Origin: Przewalskia tangutica
Taxonomy: Eukaryota > Streptophyta > Magnoliopsida > Solanales > Solanaceae
Direction: 5' to 3'
Assembly: GCA_029844215.1 (NCBI GenBank)
Contig: CM056728.1
Span: 86,861,676 to 86,925,675 of the forward strand
DNA: 64,000 nt
Notes under the pieces: generated by a model
The model's input: only the letters and a program-made list of their open reading frames with translations
Told to the model about the DNA's origin: nothing
The model's database searches: none
Translations under genes and position numbers: made by a program
In this document: one piece after another, positions 33,058 to 45,391 of the stretch
Layout of the letters: each line of letters starts with the position of its first letter
Position numbering within the stretch: the stretch's first letter is position 1

Positions 33058-33960
33058 TATGCCTCTGGCGTAAGGCAACCCGCCCAGAGGTAAGGCACGG
33101 CGGAGCCGCGAGTAGTACAGAGAGGTTACGAGGGCACAGCCCAATCATCACCTAGGTGGTGTTTCATTCGGGAGTTCTCGCGACGCCGCCAAATTTCAAA
33201 CAGAGTTTAAGACAACGCAGCAGCTCCTATCGCGCCATGATAGTTGAACCTTCGCCCACGACCGAACAGAGAATATAGATTGCAAAGCGACTACATTAGC
33301 TAAAGGATGTAGCTACCAGAGAGTTTATGATGTATCGATTTATCACGTCTTGACGACTATCTAAGAGAGGTAGTGCAAGAGTAATTCTTCGCTTAGGCTT
33401 GAGCATGGCACGTACGCTTACGCGCATCGTGCCAAGAAACGTAGATCGACGTTAACCAAGGACAGCGAAGAGGCTGCAATGAAGGTCCTTTGGTAACTTT
33501 CGAGGCGAATCGCCACCAAAGATTAGATATGCACATCCACCAAGCAGAGTGGTCCTCCACGTGGTTCGTGACGCTCGAGGTATGCCGAATTGGTCGAGCC
33601 TGTGGCTTCGATCTACGCCTATACGATGTTCTAGCCACCGTTCGCTTTCCTCGTTGTTCACACAGGCGCACGCCATCCCGGAATGTCGCCTTTTGTGGTA
33701 CTTGTTTTACCGGCGCCGTGGCCACGTGGTCGAAAGGATGTCCTAGTAGGAAGGATGCAAGTAGGAGGACTCACCACCGCATCGGGCCATGATTCGGTGG
33801 TTCGGAGAGGGGTGCTACGGCGAGGCCACCCCACCTCGATGTGGCCGCCAAGTGTCATTGAGAGTGTCATACTTCTTCGACAAATTGTTTTGCTTGCGCC
33901 AGCAGGGTGGACTGATTGGAACGACAGAGGAGGAAGCAAAGAGATACAGCGTATCCTTAA
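33058..33960 (+). pseudogene. Y internal 2: gag remnant
   Basis: Co-linear with the gag of internal 1 (17775-18720), from MPLA-type start at about 33059 through GGTGTTTCATTCGG (near 33160) and the RFITGLDDYL-equivalent near 33330 to the zinc-knuckle region near 33820-33900. It carries extra small indels relative to internal 1 at nearly every CAG/CTG and many CG sites. Confidence 0.78.
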
Positions 33961-34548
33961 CCCTCTAGGATTGTGCGTGATAAGATGAGTATATCTTAAG
34001 TGTTATGTTCAGATAGCATCAGGTAAACCGTGGTTAGAAATCATGGTTAGTTAAAAAGGTAAGATCGGGATAAGTGGAAAGTGAGCCTTAAAGTTTTATA
34101 CGTGGAGACCTTGAGGTAAGGCCATCTCGAGTAAAAGATGTATTTTTATGTTTGACTTTATCGAGTGCATAGTGCACGTGAGATATATTTGTATAATAAG
34201 TCCCCGAGTAGTGAATGGAAGAGGGTAGTCGAGCTAAGAAGACCGCTAGGTTTTCGTGACTTGATTAGTGAGATTGTTCCGATCGTGGAGCAAGTGTTTT
34301 CGCGAAAGTGGGTCGGGTTGAGGCTACTGCCGCGTCAACCCGCACTGCTCAAAGGGCCGGCCGGGGTGGTCCCGCCAGTGGTAGGTCACGAGGGCGTTAG
34401 CAAGTTTAGTTAACCATCGACGAAGTTCGTAGACGCTCACCGAAGATCGGGCCGATGAGGTCGCCCTCTCGCCTTTAGTCAGACCGCTACTCGGCAGTGG
34501 TTATGCGAGATGTTATATCCGAAAGTCGCGAGGCTGCACGGTGCGCTT
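33960..34548 (+). other. Y internal 2: conserved non-coding block
   Basis: Counterpart of 18750-19373, in the same order, with landmarks GTGGGTCGGGTTGAGGC (34307-34323) and GGCCGATGAGGTC (34450-34462). No open frame of note. Confidence 0.7.
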
Positions 34549-35060
34549 TCACCTTATGATAGGCAGTGGAGCCGCTAAATCAGCTTTTCACTGAGGTTTT
34601 ACCAGCAGGTAGAACTCAAAGTAGTCTTAGTATTGCATTCACCCTCGGGCCAGTGTATGGATTTCAGGGGTAGCTGTGAGGATTGTTGTCTCCTGTTGAG
34701 GGAGTGTTTTATAGCTACTATTTTAATAATCGGATGTCGCCTTACGGCTCTCAGAAGTGAAAGTCGGCCGATTGGTTCGATGTTGGCGTTCGGATTGTTG
34801 GTCCATACCGCTTTCAAGAACGTGGTTAGGTGTGACGAGTTTTGGAAAACAGAGGAAACTTAGCCCGAGGTACTGAGCGCCAGATCCTTTTGAAGGATAG
34901 GCCGTAGCTTATGATGGCATCGCTGGCCCAACGCGAGGCAAACAAGGCCCGCCTTCGTGTTGTTATGTTCGGGAAAGTATCGAGATCCATCCAGAGTGTT
35001 CCCGCTAATGATGACCAAGTCGAGGTAGTAACCCAAATTTTGGAACCAAGCAAGAATAGA
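34549..35060 (+). pseudogene. Y internal 2: integrase remnant (uninterrupted)
   Basis: Co-linear with 19374-19517 plus 29258-29640 of internal 1 but without X, so it shows the empty target site (GATTGTTGTCTCC at 34690). VRCDEFWKTEET is legible at 34828-34863. Confidence 0.78.
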
Positions 35061-35347
35061 ATGTGGTAAGTCATGAAAGAGTTCAAGTGTTCGAGAAGTA
35101 CGACGAAAAGAGAATAGAAGTGATCTTTTCATTTGTAAAAGAAGGCGCGGGAGTATCTTTTAGCCCTCGACGGGAGTTTTGTGATGTTAGGGTAATTCCT
35201 CGGACTTGAATTAAGTATTTATGCCAGATGTTATTTTATGGCCAAAGCGTGGTATGATTGTTGTTCATAAGCATAGTAGTAAGACTATATCGCGCATGTT
35301 GTTTTGAGATTTAGAAGGAACATTCGACGAATGTTTCAAGGGGAGAA
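35061..35347 (+). other. Y internal 2: 3' end, hairpin and polypurine tract
   Basis: Equivalent of 29641-29962. AACATTCG (35319-35326) and CGAATGTT (35328-35335), with the loop shortened to one base here, then AAGGGGAGAA (35338-35347) and the LTR3 start. Confidence 0.82.
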
Positions 35348-38095
35348 TGTTATACCCGTATTTTCAGAGTATGACGAGGACGACGCAAAAGTTTAAGCCT
35401 TAAAGTTAGGCAAGGTTCGAATTTTGTTCACAACCCCCGATTAGAGTCGTTTTTCGACGAAACGTCTTCCAAAGCTTGCGTAGGGAAAATTCCGGCTATG
35501 TCATTTATTATATTTGCGGATTTTTCCGAGAGACGAAATATTTTGACTAACGGGAGGTGACACTTGTCACCCTCGTGGGCGTGCTAGTGGCCGCTTGGTC
35601 ACGACGGCCTTGTTTTGTGCCTTGTTTTGTGCCTTGTTTTGTGAGTAGGGCAGGGGCACTTGGGCAAATCTCGCCCTCCACTCGCCCCACATGGCTTGAT
35701 TCGCCATCGTCGCCTTTGCTTGACCTATAAATACCCCTTGAAGACTTCTTCATCCATTCCATAACTCTCCAAGTCTTGAAAGCCCTCCTTTCGTGAGGCC
35801 TTTGGCCGAGAGCACCCTCCCTTTACGAGCCCTTGCCGAGGGCACGCCTCCTAGTGGCCTCGCCGAGGTACCCTCTTGTGAGTTGTTCTCATAATACACC
35901 CCCTCTCTTGGTAGAAATACTCTACAAGTATTGTTACTATACCAAAATACCTTAGCCTTATACCTTGTAGTATTCCAAAGTTATCTCTATACGTAGAGCC
36001 CGGAAATACTACCTTATGTCCTTTAGTCTCAAACCAAACCCTAAAGAAAAATCTTCATAGCCATTAAGGATTAAGAAGTTGCATGAACTTCTAAGGGTTG
36101 TTTGGAGCGGTTGAACGCCCGTAGTGAGCTAAGCGTTGCTCAGATCGACATTTATACTTGGATAATTATGGGCTTATCGAGGTAAATATCTTGTCCCCTA
36201 TTGTAATTGGAAATTACATCGTAGTAGTATGGTAATGAATATAAGATTCATAGAAGAGAATTGAACTGTAATGAAGGATATTACGTAAAAGACTTGAATC
36301 AAATCACATCGTAAGAATAATCTACAGAGTAGTCTAGTCATTGATAGACTTGTATAACCTTTATAGGTTGAATGTTCTCGCAAGTAGCGTGTTCTACTTG
36401 AAAAGTGGACAAGGCTAGCCGTTATAGCCGTGAGCGCTTTGCTAATAGTCGATAATCGTCGCGAGGTATGTGATTCTTCCTATACTTTGAGCATGATATT
36501 TTAAAGGAATATATATAGTACTAGAGACGATACGTGGCAAATGTCTTTTGACTTAAGCCCAATAATAAGAATCTCAAGTATTTTAAAAATATATATATAT
36601 AGTACTTAGACGACGTGTGTTAATCGAATGTAGTGTTACGCAATGTCTTTTGACTTAAGCCCAATAATAAGAATCTTGAAGTATTTCAAAAGATTTAAGA
36701 ACCGTTGAAAGGAGAGTAATACTTGGTTTTGAAAACATAAGAGTTATACTAGCTTTGGGAAGTTAGGTATAACGTCTTAAGAGAGATAAAGAGAATGGTT
36801 TACTGATTTTAGAAGTTAAGAGACTTAATCTTAAAAGATAAGAGACTTGACTTATTTGAATTGATATGAATTTTGTTAAAAGTGTGAAACCTCATTCGTG
36901 AGTAATGAGTACTTGGTTTTTAAAGAATAATGTTTTACTGATTTCGGAAATGAGAATAAGTAAGGAACTTGATTTCTAAAAGAGACTTGAGGAAATTAAA
37001 GAGTTTTTGGTTTAAAAGGAAGGCATTGTTTTTGTCTTAAAATTGTTTAAAACATAAAGTGTTATAACATTTTTACGGAAGTTAGTTATAACGACTTTAT
37101 GAAAACGAAAGAATGGTTTTATCATTGGTTTTAAAGTGGTAACTTGACTTTAAAAGGAGAAGTGTTTTGGTCTAAAAAGATGGCATAGTATTGCCTTAAT
37201 TTGGTTTTAAAAGGAAAGTATGGAAGTTGTTTTGGTTTACTTAAAAGATGTTAGTCACTCTATACTACTGCATCGTGACCTTTGTAAAAGAAATGGATCC
37301 TTTAAAAGAGTTTAACATACGTAGTACTTGGGGTTAAAACCCGACTTCGCATAAAATAAAAGTACCTCGAGTCAGTATGTAACTTGCTTATGTTTGCGGT
37401 GATAGCCTTGCTGCAAGTGTTGTATTCTTATGTTATCGCGTCTCGAATGGAGGGCTACCGTGTTATTCTTGATCATTTGGACATCGACACGACGGGCGCC
37501 CACGTATGCTTCCACTATGATAGCCCACGGCATACCGACCGTTGGATGGTCCACGTATGCGCCATGATGAGGGTTCGCTTCCGCTGATAGTGTTATTCCA
37601 CGGACTAGCTCCATGAGGTTTTACCGATCGCCTTGGTATCCGTGGTCGGCCAGACTTGCCCCGTCCGTGGCCGATTCGCCTGCACCGTAGTTAGCCCGCG
37701 ACTTGCCCCGCTCAGTAGTGACGAAGTCTCGTGACACGCCTCGTACCTGGTAGTTAGCCCTCGTGATTGCCCGGCCATACGCGACACAAACTTGGTATCT
37801 AGTAGTCGGCCAGATTTGCCCCGTGTCGCCTTCGTGGTTTGGTTGTATAGTATTGTTAGTACGGCTTTGGCATCGATAGACTTCGTGTTCATATGTACTC
37901 GTGTTATTATATCATAGATCGCAGCGAGGAAGGTATTCCACGGGCATGATTGATGCCGCGTGAGACCCATAGTTATATTTGAGTGACTCGAGGCGTGAGT
38001 CCTCGACTTACATGATCGCTTATTTATCAGGAATCGTAGTTGGTTATCATACATGTCTCCCGCTTTATATAGATCGCTATGATTTCATTTACAGA
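35348..38095 (+). mobile_element. Y LTR3, left part
   Basis: Starts TGTTATACCCG and runs co-linear with LTR2 up to GATTTCATTTACAG, where X2 interrupts it; it resumes at 47805. TATA box 35726-35733. It retains the AT-rich middle deleted in LTR1 and a longer repeat region (37360-37850) than LTR2. With its right part it is about 3.2 kb. Confidence 0.9.
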
Positions 38096-40548
38096 TGTCA
38101 CGACTGCCCGGTTCGTGATCGTGCCTTACCGGCACCCAAGTAGTCATACATCGAGTAATCACGAAATATAAAGCAAGACATGAAACAGCTTTATAAAATA
38201 AGACATACGCTTTATGTGAGAAAACATCGCTTTCAAGATATATATAAAATCATGGTTTAGCAAGCTACATCCGATAATCGCATAACATGACTACGCACTT
38301 AAGGAAATATACAACTATGGCGACAGTGGCCCGCCATACCTCGATCGCATAAAACTATCTACAACAGGAGATCATACCAAAAGTAGAGCCTCCAAGAGAT
38401 GGAGCTCCCGACACCAACGTAGAGATCCTAAGAATGCGGATCTAGCACTGCTGCCCTTACCATGCGGCATGAACGCAGCCCTCAAGGAGGTCGCATAACA
38501 GTACTAAGTATGCGAAATCAGAAATACTTAAATGAAAACATATCATTTTAAAACCAGTTTACAAATATGTGTGAAACAACCAGGAAACCGCACGTAGTGC
38601 CACATCACAAACAAGAGCAACAATAGGTAATCGTAGTAGGTCTTGTCTAGGCCGCGAATGATCGAAACAGGCCACTCGCCATATCATCATTCTCGCAAGC
38701 CTAATCTCGACTCCCTGAGTCCGCATAGGCCACTCACGGGCCCGCATGAGGTATAACCCCGCATCGAGGGTAGCTACTCCTGCATCGCCCCGACTCGCTG
38801 TCCGCATGGCCACATGACCGCATGAGGTATAACCCCGCATACTAACTCGAACTCTCATAGCTCCGCATAGGCCCCTCGACCCGCATGAGGTATTCTCGAA
38901 TCACGGTCCTGCATCACCGAGTCTACCCCGCGACGGAGGCGCCTTAACCCCCGGTATCACCTCAAGAGGTGAGTGATAGTATACTAACATAACAACTTAT
39001 CTTTAAACAACATAAGCACAACAAGGATACTCACTTATACAAACGTTACATGATACAAACACACATAGCATCATATCATGTCTACTTATCAAACCATCTT
39101 TATTATTCTTTTCATAATATAAGTCTGTTATAAACACATAGGCAAACTTGTTTCTTTTATAAATCTTAAGTGGTTATACTTACTTCCCATAAAGCTAGTA
39201 TAACTCTTAAGCTTCTGTTTTAAAAACCAATTAGTTCTCTTCATAATATGATTCAAGTAGTCTTTTGAAATGTTTTCACCCTTTATTATTCAGTTAAGCC
39301 GAGGCATCGCGTAAGTATTATTCGTGCTTAAGCGTGAGGCATCACTAGTAAGTATTATTCAGGCTTAAGCCGTGAGGCATTGCCGTAAGTATTATTCAGG
39401 CTTAAGCCGTGAGGCATTGCCGTAAGTATTATTCAGGCTTAAGCCGTGAGGCATTGCCGTAAGTATTATTGTAAAATATCATGCTTTAGGAAGAATCACA
39501 TACCTTCTCAGCGAAAACCACCTGCCAAGTTGAATATGTCGCGCGCAGAGAGTCAGCCTATAATAGTCACAGATATCTATTAAAGACTACTCAAGGTCAT
39601 TCTAAATAGAGGGTTCATAATTCTACGGAAGTCGGGCAGACTTCCCTACCCATGAGCTATATAAGTCTCATCAGAAAACAAATTCTATGTAAGTATAGTT
39701 TGATTATTCTTCTTTAAACCCTTCTACGTGGTAACATTCAATTCTATTCGTGATATTCTTCTAAGTGATTAATACTTATTCTTATACTTCTACAAAGATG
39801 CATTCTCTAATACAAAAGAGGGTTAGGATTATTACCCTGTAAGCCCAATAATATCCTAGAAAAGTCATACCGAGCAAGGTTTTGCTCCTAAGTCAGATGC
39901 TCAGTTAACCCTAAGTTCTTCACAACTTCTACTAAGTACTAAGGTATTTGGGCTAGGTATTTTGGGCATTATAACGATACAAGAAGGTAACTTTTCTACC
40001 AAGGGGGTAGATTTTGGCTAGGCTAGGGGCATTCGCCAAGGCCACTTAGGCTAGAGGGAGCTGGCTTGGACGAAATGGCTAACAAGGAGAGGAGGATTTT
40101 CAAGACTTGAAAGTAATTTGTGGATGAAGAACTCTTCATCTTAAGGGTATTTATAGGTCAAAGTGGCCAACCAATGGCCAAGATTTAGACAAGTGCAAGG
40201 CAAGTGTAGGTGAGGATTAACTATACACAAATATCCTACCAACTCCTCGACTTGTGCACAAGGCACAAAAACGTGTTCTCCTAGCCCAAATCGTCCAAAT
40301 GGACGATTTCAAGTCCATCAATCGGAGGTGACAAGTGTCACCTCCCGCTGGTCCAAAATGTTTCGCCTCTCTAAAAATCCGCAAAATTAGAAATGGCATA
40401 GCCGAATTTACCCTACGAAAGTCGTGGAAACGCTTCGCCTGAAACTATTCGCTTTGTGAGTCAGGCCTAAAAAAACGCCCAAGGCTTATCTTTAAGGCTA
40501 GATTTTCGCACGTATTCCCTTACGCATATACTGAAATACGGTATAACA
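38096..40548 (-). mobile_element. X2 left (3') LTR, 2.45 kb
   Basis: TGTCACGACTGCC to ACGGTATAACA. Has GC-rich repeats (38690-38935), five 37-bp units (39284-39474), TATA box 40148-40155 and GGAGGTGACAAGTGTCACCTCC (near 40325-40346) at the former G-box. Noisier than the X2 right LTR in its first ~900 bp. Confidence 0.9.
39284..39474 (-). repeat. 37-bp tandem array (five units) in X2 left LTR
   Basis: Exact units start at 39361, 39398 and 39435 (37-bp period), preceded by two altered ones. Core AGGCTTAAGCCGTGAGGCAT, then TGCCGTAAGTATTATTC. GGCTTAAGCC is a perfect palindrome in each unit. Confidence 0.92.
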
Positions 40549-40579
40549 TTCTCCCTTAGAAACATTCGTCCCGAATGTT
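40549..40579 (-). other. X2 polypurine tract and hairpin
   Basis: Minus-strand AAGGGAGAA abuts the LTR; AACATTCG (40561-40568) and CGAATGTT (40572-40579) form the conserved stem. Confidence 0.82.
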
Positions 40580-40679
40580 CCTTCCCAAGACAGCTATCGA
40601 AGAAGCTTAAACAAATTGTAAATGCCACACACGCCACAGAGCAACACTTAGCGTAAACGATAACGAAAATTTACAAGAG

Positions 40680-41060
40680 GAAAGTGAATTTACCCGAGGT
40701 GTGGGAATAGGTGAGATACTCGCCTCATGTCCTCCTCGGCTTCCCACGTCATCTCCTCCTCGAGCTCGTTCCGCCACAAGACTTTGACTGCCACGCCCTT
40801 CGTCCGCAGACGCCTAACTCGACGATCGACTATCGCGCATGGAATCTCTCATACGATAACCCTCTGGCCACTGACATCACAATCGGTGTACCCTAGATGG
40901 ATCCTCGATACATCTCCTCAAAGATAGATACGTGAAACACCGGATGCTCTGCCTGCAGATCGGACGGCAGATCCAACTCATAGGCAACCTTGCCTACCTC
41001 GCGACAACTGAAACGGCCCAACGTACCTGGTCGAAGTTTCCTTCTTCCCGAATCTCATCA
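40680..41060 (-). pseudogene. X2: integrase tail/chromodomain-like end
   Basis: Counterpart of 22085-22500, with minus-strand YVGPFQL near 41010 and DPSR/YLRG-like fragments near 40890-40920. Text near 40730-40760 (minus) matches EEEMTWEAEEDMR of the terminal module. Broken by indels. Confidence 0.72.
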
Positions 41061-42180
41061 CACCCTTCACGGGTGACACCTTTAGGAAAACCCAATCATG
41101 AACCTCGAACTCAAGATGCCGACGACGATGATCGTGATACGACTTGCCGACTCGAGTCATTAATAGCCGCCTTGATAAGCTTCACCTTATCCATCGCCGT
41201 ATCAAACCGTCCCACTAGCTGTCCCTCGCCCACATCGAACCAACCTATAGGCGATCTGCACTTCCTCCCATACAAGGCCTCATAAGGCGCCATCTGAATG
41301 CTGGAGTGGTAGCTATTATTATACGCGAACTCAACTAGAGGCAAATGATCCTCCCAACTACCATCGGTCATTAACACAAAGCTCGCAGATATCCTCAAGA
41401 GTCCGATAGTGCGCTCGCTCGCCCGTCTGCTCGTGGATGAAATGCAGACTGTGCTCACTCGCCCCTAAACTCCTTCGAAGGACCTCTGGTTAGCCGTAAA
41501 TCGGGCTCTGTCTCGATATGATCAAAGTAGGGACTCATGCACCGACGATCTCTCTGATGTAAAGTATGGCATAATCCTCACCGAAAGTCGCCCCGACGGA
41601 AGAAAGTGGGTTGATTTCGCCACCGCCGACGATAACCCATATAGAATCATGTCTCCTCCGAGTGCGAGGTAATCCCGTGATGAAGTCCATGTTGATTACC
41701 TCCCACTTCCGTGCCGATCTCTATCGTCAGAATAAAACCACCGTGCCTCGTGCTCTACCTTCACCGCCGACAACACGCACCGAGCTACGAACTCGCAACG
41801 CCCTCTTCGCCATCCCACCAATACACGGATCTGGGCGTCGTGGTACATCTTGGTCGACTTCGATGGATAGAGTAACGCTGCTACGCGTGCTTCCCCAAGA
41901 ACTCGCCGCCAAGTCCTCAAACATCCGAACACACACCGCCTCAAACCTTAGCACCCCATCAAAGCTACCAAAAGCGACCTTGCCTCACGAAGAGTCAGAT
42001 CACGATATCGAATCAAAGCCGATCCTCGAATCGTTGCCTCTTCACCTCCTCGACGATGGAAGACTCGCAACCTCACGAACTCTAACCCCATCGCTATCGT
42101 AATCAATCAAACGGACACCAAGGCTCGCTAATCGATGCAAATCACGAACCATGTCCCTCCTCTCTAGCCGCACATCCGAT
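41060..42180 (-). pseudogene. X2: integrase core remnant
   Basis: Minus-strand pieces in family order: MDFIT and RRRHDSIWVIV near 41640-41690, and SWEDHLPLVEFAYNNSYHSS with EALYGRKCRSPIGWFDVGEG (41365-41225). Just beyond, 41160-41060 reads RRRHLEFEVHDWVFLKVSPV, the start of the C-terminal SH3-like region. Role as for X integrase. Reading frame is lost in several places. Confidence 0.88.
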
Positions 42181-42770
42181 AGGCTCCCATCGACCTACGA
42201 CTAAGAGCATCCGCCACAACATCGCCTTCCCGTGGTACAGATATCAACATCGTAATCCTTAAGCAACTCTAACCACCGCCTCGCCGTAAGTTCACTCCTC
42301 CGTCAAGATATACCGAGGCTCTTGTGGTCTGTATAAATATCCACGTGAACCCCATACAAATAGTGCCTCCAGATCTTCAAAGCGTGAATCACTACCGCCA
42401 ACTCCAAATCACAAGCGGGTAGTTCCTCTCGTGTTTCTCACCGCCGGATGCATATGCTATAACCCCGCCATGCCGCATCAACACACATCCCAACCCGATG
42501 CCCGACGATCACAATACACGACATAACCATCCGACCTCCGAAGAGTAAGAACGGGGCGGCCGTCAATCTCTCTTTCAAAGAATCGGAAACCTCGCCACAA
42601 GCATCACCATCGAACTTGGCCGCTCGAGTCACCTAGTCAATGGTGCGTAGATAGAAGCAAACTTCCACGAACCGCCGAGCATAACTCGCAAGGCCCGTAA
42701 AATCGCGAACCTCTCGCTTGAGTAAGAGGTCTAGGCCAAGTCCTCGATCGCCGATTCGCCGTATTCACTC
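42180..42770 (-). pseudogene. X2: RNase H remnant
   Basis: VDIYTDHKSL at 42320-42350 and RRWLELLKDYDV-like text near 42255-42290 on the minus strand; the RT connection region near 42640-42720. The DAS box near 42520-42560 is blurred. Confidence 0.8.
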
Positions 42771-43480
42771 GAATGCCATCACCCATAATATGCCCAAGAA
42801 ACGCCATCAAGTCAACCAAAACTCACATTTGGAAAACTTGGCGATAATCGCTGGTCTCGAGAATCACAAGATAGCCTCAAATGCTCCGCATGCTCCTCGC
42901 TCGAGCGAATAAACCAAGATATCATCAATGAACACTATCACAAACGTGTTCAAAATGGTTTGAACACTCGGTTCATCAAATCCATGAATACCGCCGAGCA
43001 TCGTCAACCCAAAAGACATGACCAACTCATAATGCCTGCACGTCCGAATGCATCTAGGGACATCCACCTCTCTCGACACGAACTCGATGATAGCCCGAAC
43101 GCAGATCAATCTTGAGAAACATCTCGCGCTCGCAACCGGTCGAACAAATCATCAATCTCGGGAAGGGTATTCGTTTAATGGTCACCTTGTTCACCGTCAG
43201 AATCAACACACATGCGCAGCTGGGCCCCGCCCTTCTTCTTCACGAACACACGGCGCTTCTGTGGGAAACATGGCCTAATGAAGCCCTTCTCCAAGAAATC
43301 CTCACCGGTCCTTCACTTCTCAACTCGGCAGTGCCATTCTCAGATGGCGGAATGGAAATAGGCCGAGTATCCGCAATATGTCAATACAAAACTCAATCTC
43401 CTCTCGTGAGGATACCCGAGGTCATCCGGGAACACGCCTGGGAACTCGACTACGGAACCGATCAAAATCGTACCGCACCT
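42770..43480 (-). pseudogene. X2: reverse transcriptase remnant
   Basis: FIDDILVYS is intact at 42932-42906 (minus), preceded by YELVMSFGLT (43034-43005) and SVQTILNTFVIV. The thumb/connection reads MAFLGHIMGDGIRVNT (42810-42760). The region 43200-43260 holds the KKKDG/RMCV part, frameshifted. Confidence 0.88.
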
Positions 43481-43489
43481 CGTGATCAA

Positions 43490-43970
43490 ACACTCGAACT
43501 AGATGGTAGATATACCCTTCTCGCACCATCTTCCTAGCCTTGAGGTAGGAAATAAACCTACCCTCTGGCGATACCGTGCTCCTTCCCACTCAACAACCGG
43601 CCTCGTGAAATCGAACCGCATTACTTTCTCTCGCAGCTTCACATTGGCATAGCATGAAGCTAGCCAATCCATCCCCATAATCACGCCGGTCAATCATCTC
43701 CAACTCTATCAAGTCGCCAGGTCCGACGATCAGAATGGTCACAGACAAGCCCTATATACCCGCCGAGCTACCACCGATTCACCCACTGGAGTAGCTACCT
43801 CGAAAGGGTCTATGGACTCAGGCTCTAGCCCTATCCTCCTAGCAACAAGTGGAGATATATAGGACAGAGTAGAACCCGGATCTATCAAGTCATAACCATC
43901 AAACCCAGAAACTGATAAGGTACCGTGATTTACATCAGCGAGGCCTCACGATCCCGCTTACCGGACAAAG
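43490..43970 (-). pseudogene. X2: aspartic protease remnant
   Basis: Minus strand DPGSTLSYISP-equivalent near 43860-43890, then VARRIG and the well preserved IMGMDWLASCYANV (43685-43640). This is the clearest protease of the window; D of the active DxG triad is followed by G as expected in the family. Confidence 0.82.
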
Positions 43971-44089
43971 CATAGATGCGTTCGAGGACCGCTAGAATCG
44001 ACCCGAGCCACGACTCCGCGACTGGCCGACCCACGGAACCCCGCCTCCGGCGAGTAATCAGGAGATGATGGCGGCAATGTAACTCGGCG

Positions 44090-45190
44090 TCGAGCCCTAC
44101 CACCGCCACGCCGGCCTGACAATCTCGCAAAGTGACCGCCGCCACAATCGTAATAAGCTCCAAAAGTAGTACCACACTTCCCGTAATGGGATCCACCGTG
44201 ACGGCCACACCGGGTGGTCCCGATCGCCGCACTTCGCTACTCGACGCCCAAGCCCCGGCCCCTGGCCTCGCCTCAAAACTCGCCGCGGCTGAGGACGGCA
44301 GGAGTGCTCGAGCCGCCGTGGTGCGACCCAGATCGGCCGAGGCCGCCACCACGATAGCCACCGTAAGACCTCCCGCCCCGCCTTCTTCGCCGCCCGCCCA
44401 CTCGCCGACCGCGCCTCGCATCCAAGGGCGTGAGCTCGCATGCGGTAATGTCCATACCCTACCGAGAGAAACCCCGCACATGACTCGCCATATAGTCGTC
44501 AGCCCGTGACGTAGCGGTGCACCCTATCCTCCATATTCGCTACACGCCGGGACATATCGAGCCAAAGAATCAAACTCGACATTGTACTCCCGACAAGGCC
44601 CTTCTCGCCTCGCCAGAAAAATCTATCACCGCGCCTCCTCATCCGCCGAGGCAAGAAGTGAGTGATGAAAGCCTCCGAGAACTCATCCCGCGAATCGACG
44701 CAGCTTTCCCGATAACTCCCATGAATCAAACCAATCGATCGCGGTATCACGCAATTTATGTGGAACCAAAGATCACGGACTCGGCTCCGATGCCCGATCA
44801 CTCTCAAAATCCTTCAATCGACGGATGAACTCCTCGCGATCATCCTCCGCCGACCCATAAAACTCCGGCGCTACAACTCAAGAAGTCTCGTAGCCTCAAA
44901 CTCTCGCCGGTGAACAACGGTACGACCGAGCCGAGCTGAACTGAACCGCCGATTCAGCCTCTCTCTCTCAGACGGGCCACAACTTTAGCCAAAAGTCGGG
45001 CCATCTCTCAGATTTCCTAACTCTCCGCCTGTGCCGCGGGAGCGAGTGGGTACCGTGGTCTCGCTGGCTGGCGGCGTCATAGAACTCGCCGCCTCTCGTA
45101 TAGACCGGGCCCGAGCCCTCGTGACTGGGTGTCTCGCTAGCAGCCTCCTACGCTTTGCCCTTCTCGCCCGGTTGCCGCTTTACGAGGCAT
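44090..45190 (-). pseudogene. X2: gag remnant
   Basis: ATG at 45190 (MPRKA). Recognisable minus-strand pieces are DSRDEFSEAFITHFLPRRMR (near 44700-44640), SLILWLDMSRRVANMEDRVH followed by RYVTG (44590-44500) and a zinc-knuckle trace GGHFARL (near 44130). Overlapping GC-rich open frames on both strands at 43930-44509 are out-of-frame readings of this gag. Confidence 0.82.
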
Positions 45191-45377
45191 AATCACATAG
45201 AAAGGAATACGTTAGAGGGTCCAACCTATAACACGCCTCTAAAGCACGATCTCGTAATGAGAAGAATGGAAACCAATCCTAAATATCCTATAGCCTCACG
45301 ATTATTGGTGTGGTGCACAACACACCGATAATCAAGACTCTACTAGATACGGTCAGACACTTTCCGAGGATTAATCG

Positions 45378-45391
45378 CTCGATACCACTTT
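45378..45391 (-). other. X2 primer-binding site (damaged)
   Basis: Minus strand TGGTATCGAGC beside the right LTR, the same altered form as X and Q. Confidence 0.75.

Noticed and set aside
43930..44509. GC-rich overlapping frames of 114-183 residues
   Set aside because: Out-of-frame or antisense readings of the damaged X2 gag/nucleocapsid region; the correct frame pieces can be read alongside.
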